Shown piece after piece: positions 1 through 7,431 of a DNA stretch of 43,205 bases. This DNA comes from Bacteroidaceae bacterium. GTDB taxonomy: Bacteria > Bacteroidota > Bacteroidia > Bacteroidales > Bacteroidaceae. Made by a program: the position numbers and the translations under genes. Each line of letters begins with the position of its first letter. Positions within the stretch are counted from its first letter, which is position 1. A model generated the notes under the pieces. It was not told the origin of the DNA. It did not search any database and saw only the letters and a program-made list of their open reading frames with translations. The stretch covers positions 1 to 43,205 of the forward strand of contig JAFZIA010000094.1 of assembly GCA_017554605.1 (NCBI GenBank), read 5' to 3'.

Positions 1-1407
1 ATCTTCGGGGCAGAATATATTGCGGTTCTTTATATGTTCATAACCATATATTGCACCCATAATATTACCGCATACTGAGCCAGTCGAATCGCTATCGCCA
101 TCGTGGTTAACCGATGCGATAATGGCATCTTCGACACTATCGATATGACGACTTACGCAATAGATTGCTATGGCAAGGGCTTCGTCTCCGACCCATCCTT
201 CACCCAATTGTGAAATTGCTTCAAGGTCGGAAATCTCTTCTTTAGCCAATTCTAAGGCTTTAAACATCATTGCTTGAAGTGGATATATAAACTCTTGCAT
301 GGAATTGAAGTATGCAATCATATAATGGCATGCGGTGCTGACTATATGTTCAAATTCCATTTTATCTATCCGTTTTGTTTGGGAACGGACCACAATCTCA
401 TAAATTATATGTGCTAGCAATCCTGCAGACAACCACCCTGCTGGATGCTCATGAGTAATCTTTGCGCACTCTGCTCCGAGTTTGATGACATATCCATCCC
501 TCCACTGTGGATTGTGGAATACAAATTGTCCCGCAGCAAGCAGTCCAACGGGTGCAACACGCATAACACCACCGCAACCTTTGCTATTATTGGAAGGTTC
601 CCTTCCTCGGGCAATCGCATCAAGTGCTGACATACACGTATTGCCTGGTGCTCGCCTTGAATACAATTCATCAATATCTCTTAACCAACAACTTTTACTT
701 TTGGTTTTATATACCCCAATCTGTGTATAATACCAATCTACATAAGCTCGAGCGACCGCAAATTGTGGCTGTACACTCAAGTAGTGAGCATTCAGCAAAC
801 CATTAGCTGTAAAGAGTGTCATCTGTGTATCGTCGCTGATGAGTGCCTTACCGTTATTGTCAAGAGCAAACTTGGTTATTCCATTCTCTCCAAAGCGAGA
901 GAAAATAGAGCGACGACTCATAAACTCAACCTCATATCCGAGTGCATCACCCACAGCACCCGCCATCAGACAACCACGAATTTTATCTCGCAAAATAGAT
1001 TCACCCGTTATATCAAATATAATACTCACGAAACTCTCGGGAAGAATAACATTTTCAGCATCAATAGCGGCTGCAAACAGCGGTGCAATATCCCCATCTC
1101 TAAAACCTGCGATACCACAACCAATCTTTGTCACCAAGAAAATAAACTCAGGGTGTAACTTTGCGAACGAAATGAACTCATCAACATAAGGTTTGATAGC
1201 ATCCACACCTCCGTGCATAGTTGGGATTGCATAGCACTGTCCCTGTAGTCCGACACCTTGACCCCAAACGGCTCCAAAACGATTATGAGCCAACCGAGCA
1301 GCTCCGCCACCGTGCGAACCAGCGAGGTTACTTCCAAACACAAAGATTTCGTTATTCTCTAAATGTGTAATTTTTTCGGGTGTAAATCTTCTATTATACA
1401 TATTCAT
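1..1407 (-). CDS. ADP-ribosylglycohydrolase fused to an N-terminal A1S_2505-like domain (3' end outside window)
   Basis: An open frame of 469 codons runs from the ATG at 1407 to base 1 without a stop, so the gene is cut by the window edge; a second ATG lies at 1401. Residues ~15-130 start with a glycine-rich IFVFGSNLAGSHGGGAA motif and continue with GQGVGLQGQCYAIPT, which I recall from small proteins named A1S_2505 phage non-structural protein; a macro-like nucleotide-binding role is inference. Residues ~140-469 are a DraG-type ADP-ribosylglycohydrolase: RGCLMAGAVGDALGYEVEF, the metal site SDDTQMT (D192/D193) and the second metal motif HDGDSDSTG (D436, D438, D440). Such enzymes hydrolyse ADP-ribose from proteins or small molecules. 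It lies 7 bases after the Nudix regulator gene, so it is the third gene of that operon. The DraG assignment is firm; the substrate is unknown. Confidence 0.85.
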   Translation of the reverse strand, partial: MNMYNRRFTPEKITHLENNEIFVFGSNLAGSHGGGAARLAHNRFGAVWGQGVGLQGQCYAIPTMHGGVDAIKPYVDEFISFAKLHPEFIFLVTKIGCGIAGFRDGDIAPLFAAAIDAENVILPESFVSIIFDITGESILRDKIRGCLMAGAVGDALGYEVEFMSRRSIFSRFGENGITKFALDNNGKALISDDTQMTLFTANGLLNAHYLSVQPQFAVARAYVDWYYTQIGVYKTKSKSCWLRDIDELYSRRAPGNTCMSALDAIARGREPSNNSKGCGGVMRVAPVGLLAAGQFVFHNPQWRDGYVIKLGAECAKITHEHPAGWLSAGLLAHIIYEIVVRSQTKRIDKMEFEHIVSTACHYMIAYFNSMQEFIYPLQAMMFKALELAKEEISDLEAISQLGEGWVGDEALAIAIYCVSRHIDSVEDAIIASVNHDGDSDSTGSVCGNIMGAIYGYEHIKNRNIFCPED

Positions 1408-1414
1408 AATGATA

Positions 1415-2107
1415 TTAAAATTCCAATCTAAATCCTTTTTGTTTCAGTTCGGCATACTTCTCGGCATTGAAGCGATACTTCGTTGGTGTGCGACGTGAGG
1501 CATTTGCGGGACGAGGCTCAGCCTCGATAAGAATACCGAGTTTGAGCATCTTGTTATAAAAGTTACGACGGTCAAACTTTACCTCCAGGATTGCTTCATA
1601 GAGGTTCTGCAGCTCGGTCATCGTAAAGAGCTCTGGCAGTAGCTCAAAGCCAATCGGCTCGAAGCAGATGCGCTCTTTTAGACGAGATAGAGCCATACGC
1701 AATATGCGGTCGTGGTCAAAGGCAAGGCTTGGGACAGTTTCCAAGTCGAACCATTTAGCAGATGCGGCATCATCACCACCTTTAACCTCCGATAGCTTTA
1801 CAAGAGCATAGTGAGCAACGGTTATTACTCGCTCACGAGGGTCGCGATTTACATCCGAGAAAGTATAGAACTGTTCAACCGAGGCATTCTTTAAGCCAGT
1901 TTCCTCTTCCAACTCTCGCTTCGCACACTCTTCGGCAGTCTCGTTCATCTTCATAAATCCTCCGGGGAATGCCCACTTTCCTTTGAATGGTTCAATTCCT
2001 CGCTGGATTAGAAGTACTTTAATTGCAACACCGTCAAAGCCGAAAATCACACAGTCGGCAGTAACCGAAGGGTGCGGATATTTATAACAAAATTGCTGTT
2101 CACTCAT
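1415..2107 (-). CDS. NrtR-type Nudix hydrolase/transcriptional regulator
   Basis: 230 aa. Residues ~10-140 form a Nudix domain with an intact box (GFMKMNETAEECAKRELEEE, followed by TGL), matching GX5EX7REUXEEXGU with every catalytic glutamate present. Residues ~150-230 look like the winged-helix DNA-binding half found in NrtR-family regulators (RRNFYNKMLKLGILIEAE, then a basic stretch and PTKYRFN). NrtR proteins are known repressors that sense ADP-ribose or related compounds through the Nudix fold. Because the box is intact, this one may also hydrolyse its ligand, which is inference. The ATG is 3 bases after the phosphatase-like gene's stop. Its neighbours (ADP-ribosylglycohydrolase, phosphatase-like) fit an ADP-ribose theme, and the palindrome at 2702-2718 is its probable operator. 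A sugar-type Nudix regulator is the alternative. Confidence 0.85.
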   Translation of the reverse strand: MSEQQFCYKYPHPSVTADCVIFGFDGVAIKVLLIQRGIEPFKGKWAFPGGFMKMNETAEECAKRELEEETGLKNASVEQFYTFSDVNRDPRERVITVAHYALVKLSEVKGGDDAASAKWFDLETVPSLAFDHDRILRMALSRLKERICFEPIGFELLPELFTMTELQNLYEAILEVKFDRRNFYNKMLKLGILIEAEPRPANASRRTPTKYRFNAEKYAELKQKGFRLEF

Positions 2108-2110
2108 AGT

Positions 2111-2695
2111 CTATATACTTGCTTTTGTTTTTGAATATTCAATCAACTCTTTTCTACGTAAGGCGAAGGTTGCCTTATCTGGAATGTCAATCAGTCTATT
2201 TTCAGTCAGATATTCATACAGGCTATTAAGCCTACGGAATATCTTGGCAGGATCGACACCTTTCCGTCCTGAATCAGGCATAGGGAAATGTCCTTTCAAA
2301 TATGGAGGTTGAAGGTTCCGGTCTGCTCCGTGAAACATCCAATAGATAGACAACGCCATATCTGTACGATGCAGTCCCATTGCACAAGCAATGTAGAAAT
2401 CCCCGCTGTCTATAATTTCAAATAGTTGCTGCAACTTGGGTGCAATCACTTCGTTGGGAACAGTATGACTATCCAGAGGAAAGGCAAAGTATTGAATACT
2501 GTTTTGCTTGCACAAACTGCAGAGCCTATCCGAATGGTCTCCATCACGCAACTCGACAACCGTCTTAACACCACTTTGAACTACGGTCTGCCAATGACGC
2601 AAGTTGTGACGAGATGAGAGTGTTGTACCTCTTACCCCGCCATAAACTGTATCTATATTCTCGATACACGTATTCAAAAGTAATCTTGCATCCAT
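2111..2695 (-). CDS. Tyrosine/dual-specificity phosphatase-like protein
   Basis: 194 aa from the ATG at 2695. A TTG eight codons upstream is also in frame but sits inside the operator palindrome and over the -7 box, so it was rejected. Residues ~15-125 resemble a small cysteine phosphatase: an early TVYGGVRGTTLSSR segment, a strand VKTVVELRDGDHSD, then the P-loop ACAMGLHRTD, which fits CX5R with Cys as nucleophile and Arg as phosphate binder. The C-terminal ~70 residues are helical. These enzymes remove phosphate from tyrosine or from small molecules such as nucleotides and ADP-ribose 1''-phosphate. First in the operon with the Nudix regulator and the ADP-ribosylglycohydrolase, so a small-molecule role in ADP-ribose metabolism is a reasonable inference. 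Family placement rests on the P-loop and overall layout. Confidence 0.65.
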   Translation of the reverse strand: MDARLLLNTCIENIDTVYGGVRGTTLSSRHNLRHWQTVVQSGVKTVVELRDGDHSDRLCSLCKQNSIQYFAFPLDSHTVPNEVIAPKLQQLFEIIDSGDFYIACAMGLHRTDMALSIYWMFHGADRNLQPPYLKGHFPMPDSGRKGVDPAKIFRRLNSLYEYLTENRLIDIPDKATFALRRKELIEYSKTKASI

Positions 2696-2701
2696 ACTTC
2701 G

Positions 2702-2718
2702 TGCGTAAATTATACGCA
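2702..2718. promoter_or_regulatory. Perfect palindrome, probable Nudix-regulator operator
   Basis: TGCGTA-AATTA-TACGCA is a perfect 6-5-6 inverted repeat, seven bases upstream of the phosphatase ATG. It overlaps the -7 box and the likely transcription start of the minus-strand promoter. A further half-site, TACGCAC (2765-2771), lies upstream of the -33 box and is the reverse complement of GTGCGTA at 2701-2707. The placement is ideal for repression by the Nudix regulator encoded in the same operon. The symmetry is seen directly; the identity of the bound protein is inferred. Confidence 0.65.
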
Positions 2719-2747
2719 AATATATTAACTATTTTTCAGACAACAAA
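2717..2747 (-). promoter_or_regulatory. Bacteroidetes-type promoter of the ADP-ribose operon
   Basis: On the minus strand TTTG (2747-2744), a 19-base spacer and TATATTTG (2724-2717) match the TTTG-N19-21-TAnnTTTG consensus of the primary Bacteroidetes sigma factor. Transcription would start near 2710, about 15 bases before the ATG at 2695. Confidence 0.65.
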
Positions 2748-2980
2748 ATTTCGTGTGTTATTTTTACGCACAAATATCATTATATATTAAATTCTATACA
2801 CTTCTAAGTTAAACATACCAAATCTTTGCCATAGTTATAACACTTAAAACATTTACATTATAGAGTCAGCAGAGATGCAATATCTATCAACAAAAAAGGA
2901 GAAAGTGCGTCCACCTTCTCCATTCTCCATCTTCTAACCACAGCGCTGAAGTCTTGCCTTTTCTCGGCAAGGCAGCCAAC

Positions 2981-3118
2981 TTACGCTCTATTTTTCTTTG
3001 GCAAAAAGCAGGGAGCACCCTGTTCCCATTCCCACACAGGATATTCTCCTGCCCGGACATTTTCATCTACGCGGTAGGAATATCCAGTAGGTTTGTATTT
3101 CATATCGTCATTTGTCAT
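2981..3118 (-). CDS. Small unknown reading frame or gene remnant
   Basis: 45 aa from the ATG at 3118. The frame stays open upstream of that ATG for ~16 more codons back to a TAA, without an obvious earlier ATG, so this may be the tail of a decayed gene. The protein is rich in Tyr, Trp and Glu (YKPTGYSYRVDENVRAGEYP, then VWEWEQGAPCFLPKK). I do not recognise it. It follows the zinc-ribbon remnant at 3172-3306 on the same strand. It could equally be a chance frame in a decaying intergenic stretch. Confidence 0.3.
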   Translation of the reverse strand: MTNDDMKYKPTGYSYRVDENVRAGEYPVWEWEQGAPCFLPKKNRA

Positions 3119-3171
3119 CTCGAATAATATAGTTAGACCATTAAAAGTCCAACATTGAGCGAATTCTACTT

Positions 3172-3306
3172 AAATGTGATATTGGCATTGTCAATACCTT
3201 CACCGAAAAACTGCAACTGCATAAGTTCCATTAAATCCTGTGAAATCTCAAAGCCACAGGCATCACATATTACTGAGTCAAAACCGCAATGAGGGCATAG
3301 TTTCTA
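3172..3306 (-). pseudogene. Zinc-ribbon protein remnant (CPHCG...CDACG)
   Basis: The minus strand reads KLCPHCGFDSVICDACGFEI and then a helix-like tail ending NITFK and a TAG. Two CxxC pairs suggest a zinc ribbon, and the CPxCGxDSVI pattern resembles the C-terminus of small cytoplasmic proteins seen in many bacteria. A TAG stands immediately upstream of the first Lys in the same frame, and there is no start codon before the cysteines, so the gene looks truncated. A neighbouring frame upstream (NAMLYSGSVETMPSL) may be the displaced earlier part, which would imply a frameshift. Evidence is only the motif and the broken frame. Confidence 0.4.
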
Positions 3307-3411
3307 CTGAACCAGAATATAGCATAGCATTGTTGTCTTTTTTAATATTGCAAGCCTTATAATTGCATATTTTTATCGGCAGTCGTTAAAATAGAGGCTT
3401 GGAATAAAAAA

Positions 3412-3452
3412 ATAGTGCTCGACCGCTGTTATACAACTGCCGAGCATACTAT
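3412..3452 (-). terminator. Terminator of the exopolysaccharide operon (possibly bidirectional)
   Basis: ATAGTGCTCG (3412-3421) pairs with CGAGCATACTAT (3441-3452) with a two-base bulge. On the minus strand the stem is followed by a run of seven T at 3405-3411, and on the plus strand by TTTTT. It sits ~75 bases after the last gene of the exopolysaccharide operon. Confidence 0.65.
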
Positions 3453-3491
3453 TTTTAGCTTAACCGATTTTATCGGACACCGTTATAAGAA

Positions 3492-3524
3492 AACATTTTT
3501 TAAAAACTTAAACAGCTTATAAAC
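3492..3524 (+). repeat. Dispersed intergenic repeat, copy 1
   Basis: AACATTTTTTAAAAACTTAA followed by ACAGCTTATAAAC. It matches copy 2 (43064-43096, opposite strand) at most positions. It overlaps the 3' end of the exopolysaccharide operon. Confidence 0.5.
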
Positions 3525-4312
3525 TATTCGACCTTCTTATAATGGAGTCTCTTGAGAAAGTTCAGTCCAAATAGTTTTATTATTATGCGCTTCACTGCAT
3601 CGAACGACCAGAAATAGTAGTAGCAGAATTTTGCAAGGAGCTTGCCTCCGCCGTTGTTGAGCACAATATGCTCAAGGTCGTAGCGCTTTTGGGGGATTGT
3701 GGCAACAGACACTCCACCCAGACGGAACTCGGCCACGTCAACAGGCATATATTTGAAGCGCGCACCGCCTTGATAGCATCGTGCAAGAAAATCGTGGTCC
3801 ATCATATAACGGAACCTAACGTCGTAGTAGCCCCATTTGCGGTGGGCATCGGCCGAGACAAATGTCCCTTGATGGTCGACGTTGACAAAGAAGGGCATAA
3901 GGGGGAATTTCATCGAGGGAATGTCGCGTCCCGAAAATCCCGTCTCCTTGTTGCGGATAATGACGTTACCGCGGTAAATGTCGATACCCTCCTCATAATA
4001 CTCGGCAACCTTCTCCAATGCTCCAGGCAGTAGAATATCGTCGCTGTTTATCATACACACAATATCGCCCTTGGCATTGCGCACACCTTTGTTGAACGCA
4101 TCGCTGATACCTTTATCGGGCTCGGAGCAGAAATACCCCAAGCGGCTCTCGTATTTTCTTATAATATCGACAGTGCCATCGGTGGAACCTCCGTCAATCA
4201 TCACATAATCGAGCAGAGGATAATTTTGCCCGAGCACACTCTTTATGGTTTCTTCTACTGTTGCTGCACTATTGAAACATATAGTCACAATTGATATTAC
4301 TGGTTTCTTCAT
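3524..4312 (-). CDS. Glycosyltransferase family 2
   Basis: 262 aa. The N-terminal half is a GT-A fold: VISIVTICFNSAATVEETIK, the nucleotide-sugar signature YVMIDGGSTDGT, and the metal-binding motif MINSDDILLPGAL. The remainder resembles WcaA/WcaE-like transferases of exopolysaccharide loci (DHQGTFVSADAHRKWGYYD). It would add one sugar to the undecaprenyl-linked repeat unit at the inner face of the membrane. Last gene of the exopolysaccharide operon, 15 bases after the preceding transferase gene. The sugar donor cannot be read from the sequence. Confidence 0.9.
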   Translation of the reverse strand: MKKPVISIVTICFNSAATVEETIKSVLGQNYPLLDYVMIDGGSTDGTVDIIRKYESRLGYFCSEPDKGISDAFNKGVRNAKGDIVCMINSDDILLPGALEKVAEYYEEGIDIYRGNVIIRNKETGFSGRDIPSMKFPLMPFFVNVDHQGTFVSADAHRKWGYYDVRFRYMMDHDFLARCYQGGARFKYMPVDVAEFRLGGVSVATIPQKRYDLEHIVLNNGGGKLLAKFCYYYFWSFDAVKRIIIKLFGLNFLKRLHYKKVE

Positions 4313-4327
4313 AGTCCAAGGGGGTAT

Positions 4328-5224
4328 TCAAAAAATTCCTAACAAAATAGATATTCTTCCCGATACATTTATAGACAGCGGCGCACAGCGCAACGCAGGG
4401 GCGAAGAGCAGACGAAGCCACGCTCCCACCCCACTGCGGTAATTCGCTGCAAGCTCGGTGAGTGTCCTGTTCTCGGGCGACATCTTGGTGGAGTAGCCTT
4501 TCAAAAGCTCGGCTGCGAGACGCGAACGGATATGCTCGTTCTTCTTTATTCGTTTCCAACGGTTCTTCCACACAAAAGAGGCCGAGTTTACTTGACCCAC
4601 CACATTGGCACTGTGCTGACGATAACTCATATGCGGTACTCTGTCGAAATGCACCGACGCTCCAATAGCCTGCGCCACATTGTATATCCATATATCGTGC
4701 ATACGTATGAATGCAGGCTTATAGCACAGCAGTTCCTCGCGCATTGCCCTGTTTATGACCATTGTACAGCCTGTAACAAAATGATACATAAGGGACTCGC
4801 CGTATGTGAGCAACGGGGAAATTGTAACACTCTCAATCTCCTTGAGGTTCTCGTCGACAAGGCGTGTCTGACAGAAATATACAGCAGGACGGTCACCGTC
4901 GCCGCGCATAGCCTCGGCTGCAACAGCAAGCTTGTCGCTGTCCCAACAGTCGTCCTGGTCGCAAAAGGCATAATAGTCGCTGTCACCGGCACTCTCAAGC
5001 AGGTTCCAGAAGCTGTACGCCGGACCGAGATTCTCGCCCGTATACCACTGCAGACGCCCTGCACGCTGCTCATCGTCGAGAAGCGCCTGCGTAGCATCGG
5101 TTGAACCGTCGTCGCGCACAAGCAGACTCACCTTAACCCCTTTTTGCCTATATATCGATTGCAACTGCTCGCCAATATAGCGTGTACCGTTGTATGTCGA
5201 CATTAAAACCTGAACACTCTTCAT
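4328..5224 (-). CDS. Glycosyltransferase family 2 (rhamnosyltransferase-like)
   Basis: 298 aa from the ATG at 5224; a possible start eleven codons earlier lacks support because the protein aligned from MKSVQVLMSTYNGTRYIGEQ begins as this family usually does. The nucleotide-binding motif LLVRDDGSTDATQALL and the metal-binding YYAFCDQDDCW are clear. The C-terminal part (GCTMVINRAMREELLCYKPA, then HDIWIY) resembles rhamnosyl- or alpha-1,3-type transferases. It probably adds the second or third sugar of the exopolysaccharide repeat. Follows the EpsG-like gene by 55 bases. Confidence 0.88.
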   Translation of the reverse strand: MKSVQVLMSTYNGTRYIGEQLQSIYRQKGVKVSLLVRDDGSTDATQALLDDEQRAGRLQWYTGENLGPAYSFWNLLESAGDSDYYAFCDQDDCWDSDKLAVAAEAMRGDGDRPAVYFCQTRLVDENLKEIESVTISPLLTYGESLMYHFVTGCTMVINRAMREELLCYKPAFIRMHDIWIYNVAQAIGASVHFDRVPHMSYRQHSANVVGQVNSASFVWKNRWKRIKKNEHIRSRLAAELLKGYSTKMSPENRTLTELAANYRSGVGAWLRLLFAPALRCAPLSINVSGRISILLGIF

Positions 5225-5279
5225 ATCAAATATATCATTTTCCTGTAGAATATGCAAAAATACTGAAAAAAGCGGACTT

Positions 5280-6323
5280 TTACATCTTCAAATAATCGTA
5301 CAAATACAAATCGGCTATAAAAATTCCCACCGCATATATTATAACCGCCAATCGTCCCAACCAATGGGGGCGCACCACAAATGCCAGCAGGGGAATGGCA
5401 ATGAAGTCTATCACGCCCACCAGTTCCTGTGCCCTCACCGAGAAAACCGGAAGGAAGGAGAGACCGGCGTACAGGCATATCGAGTAGCAGAAAATCTTTA
5501 GTATCAATGGTAAATACCTATAATGGTCTATTATGTAGGAATATTTCCAAATGAGCATATAATATGTGAACAGACGGCAGAGCGCCATCACATTGTATAT
5601 GTTAATCTCGGTGAACATATCGCTGTACTTCTGCATCTCCTGATACACAAGAATCTTTTCCTGTATGAACGGAATGGGAATAACCGCCAACAAGTCGGCC
5701 GTTATTACAGGGCAAACATAGAAAATGAACGGCAGAAGCAACAGTATCACAATCCATCTTCTTGTAAGGGGCTTGTTGCCCACAAAAGCTATCGGCAGCA
5801 GGAAGAGGGCCGAATAGTGGAAAAGAATGGCAACCGTCACCAATATCAGATAGAGTTTCTTTCTCCCGTCGGCAAGGAAGGGAATGGCAAAAAGGTATAT
5901 GGCCGATGCGACAGCCACCCTTATCTGTGTCAGGTCCTGTACAATGTAGAGGTGCGTGAACCACACAAGGAAGGACAAATAGCAGAACGGCGAGAGTTTG
6001 GCGATGGAATAGGCCTTCAAGGGTATTGCCAGGAACGCATATATCACAAACATCAACAACGGCGCGCCAAACAGTCGGGCTATATAGCTTATCAGCTTGA
6101 AGGTGGGCTCGGTGAGCAATGCCATTCCCGTTGTAGGGTCGTTGTAATAGTCGAGGTATGAAAGATAATCCTTATCCACGCCCTCGGGACGGAATGCCGA
6201 ACAGAGGGTTACCACAAGGACAAACAACGCCATCATCAGCTTCTGATTATGAATCTCCTCATCTTCGAAAAAAGATACCACAACCAGAAACAGAAGCACT
6301 ATATACAGGAGTCCTATGAACAT
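5280..6323 (-). CDS. EpsG/Wzy-like polysaccharide polymerase
   Basis: 347 aa, with about ten hydrophobic segments and few charged loops. The N-terminal part has the EpsG-family features: a first membrane helix, a short acidic loop, then FRPEGVDKDYLSYLDYYN. In exopolysaccharide loci such proteins join lipid-linked repeat units at the periplasmic face. The gene lies between the Wzz-like and GT2 genes, where the polymerase is expected, and it is the only polymerase candidate of the locus. Confidence 0.8.
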   Translation of the reverse strand: MFIGLLYIVLLFLVVVSFFEDEEIHNQKLMMALFVLVVTLCSAFRPEGVDKDYLSYLDYYNDPTTGMALLTEPTFKLISYIARLFGAPLLMFVIYAFLAIPLKAYSIAKLSPFCYLSFLVWFTHLYIVQDLTQIRVAVASAIYLFAIPFLADGRKKLYLILVTVAILFHYSALFLLPIAFVGNKPLTRRWIVILLLLPFIFYVCPVITADLLAVIPIPFIQEKILVYQEMQKYSDMFTEINIYNVMALCRLFTYYMLIWKYSYIIDHYRYLPLILKIFCYSICLYAGLSFLPVFSVRAQELVGVIDFIAIPLLAFVVRPHWLGRLAVIIYAVGIFIADLYLYDYLKM

Positions 6324-6363
6324 CGGGAGCTATAATGACATCAGGCGGGCCCAGAAGAACCTT

Positions 6364-7425
6364 TCAGGCCTTGCCGTTGTTTTTAATATTGTCTGTTGCA
6401 ACCAAATAGAAAGTATATGCCACCACCGAGAATATCGAGCACAGAAGCACTGTTATCATACGCTTGGGACCTGTGGGCTTCAATGGGATACTCGCATTCT
6501 GCAATGCAGTGAAAGCGGGTGTACGCTCCTGCAGCTTTGCTGTTGCCAACAGCTTCTGCTGGCTCAGTGAATTGTACATATTATATGCAAGCTGCATCTC
6601 GGCCTCGAGCCTCTGCTCCTCTATCACAAATGCCTGGCGCGAGAGTCCCTGATGCTTGTCTACATAATCGGCATAGGCCGACTGCGCTGCAATATAATCG
6701 GCATACGCCTTGTCGCACAGTTCCGAAGCATATTTCAAGTCTATCTTTGTCTTTTCGGTCCTGTACCTTATAATGAAGTCCTGCAGAAGTTCTTTCACTC
6801 CGTCGGCAAGCATTGCAGCTACCTTGGGGTCCTGCGCCGTTGCATAAATGGAGATTATGTCTGTTTTTGAGTCTACAACACAGTTGAGCGAGCCCGAAAT
6901 GTTCTTTATTACATCGAACTCGGTCTTTGTCAAGGAGAATGGGTTCACCTTGTATCCAGGGTCGGTACAGAGAGGCTCGGGAGCACCCTTGAAAAGCATC
7001 TTTATCCTGGATACCAGCACGGTCCACCAAGGATACTCGAGTTCCTTTACTATGTATTGGGAGTATGCGCCCTTGAACTCGCCGTCGTTGGACTCAACCT
7101 GAATATCCATCACCGAGGTCAAGAAGTCGGTCGATGCTATCAGCTCGGGGTAGAACTGCGGGACAATTGCATCGGAAGCGGACAATCCGCCCACGTTGAT
7201 GCCAAGGAAAGAGGCTGCGTCGCCCAACGCGCCCAGTCCTCCCGCTGTGTTTCCATACTCGGGAGCCAACAGTACCCTCACTGTATAATAGCGCGGAACA
7301 CATATTATTATCAACGAGGACAACAGCGCAGCTATGAATCCGACTGCGATATACTTTTTCCAATTAGACTTTATGATTCGGTACACTACGTCGATACGTA
7401 TCTCATTCTTCAAAATGGGTTCCAT
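6364..7425 (-). CDS. Wzz-type chain-length determinant protein
   Basis: 353 aa. Membrane helices lie near residues 27-47 (IAVGFIAALLSSLIIICVPR) and near the C-terminus (MITVLLCSIFSVVAYTFYLV), with a periplasmic domain between them that includes a coiled-coil segment rich in Ala, Tyr and Gln. The PTGPKR motif stands before the last helix, as in Wzz proteins. There is no tyrosine kinase domain, and no separate Wzc-type kinase was found in the locus. It sets the length of the polymer made by the EpsG-like protein. The gene starts 6 bases after the acyltransferase stop. Confidence 0.88.
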   Translation of the reverse strand: MEPILKNEIRIDVVYRIIKSNWKKYIAVGFIAALLSSLIIICVPRYYTVRVLLAPEYGNTAGGLGALGDAASFLGINVGGLSASDAIVPQFYPELIASTDFLTSVMDIQVESNDGEFKGAYSQYIVKELEYPWWTVLVSRIKMLFKGAPEPLCTDPGYKVNPFSLTKTEFDVIKNISGSLNCVVDSKTDIISIYATAQDPKVAAMLADGVKELLQDFIIRYRTEKTKIDLKYASELCDKAYADYIAAQSAYADYVDKHQGLSRQAFVIEEQRLEAEMQLAYNMYNSLSQQKLLATAKLQERTPAFTALQNASIPLKPTGPKRMITVLLCSIFSVVAYTFYLVATDNIKNNGKA

Positions 7426-7431
7426 AATATT

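Larger units (their letters stand above)
2773..3411. other. Gene-poor stretch with decayed frames
   Basis: Between the ADP-ribose operon promoter and the terminator of the exopolysaccharide operon there is no full-length gene. It contains the two short minus-strand remnants described separately, and otherwise AT-rich sequence. No tRNA, mobile element or clear attachment site was seen. Confidence 0.5.

Noticed and set aside
2696-2719. A TTG start for the phosphatase-like gene at 2719
   Set aside because: It lies inside the operator palindrome and upstream of the likely transcription start, so it could not be translated from the predicted transcript.
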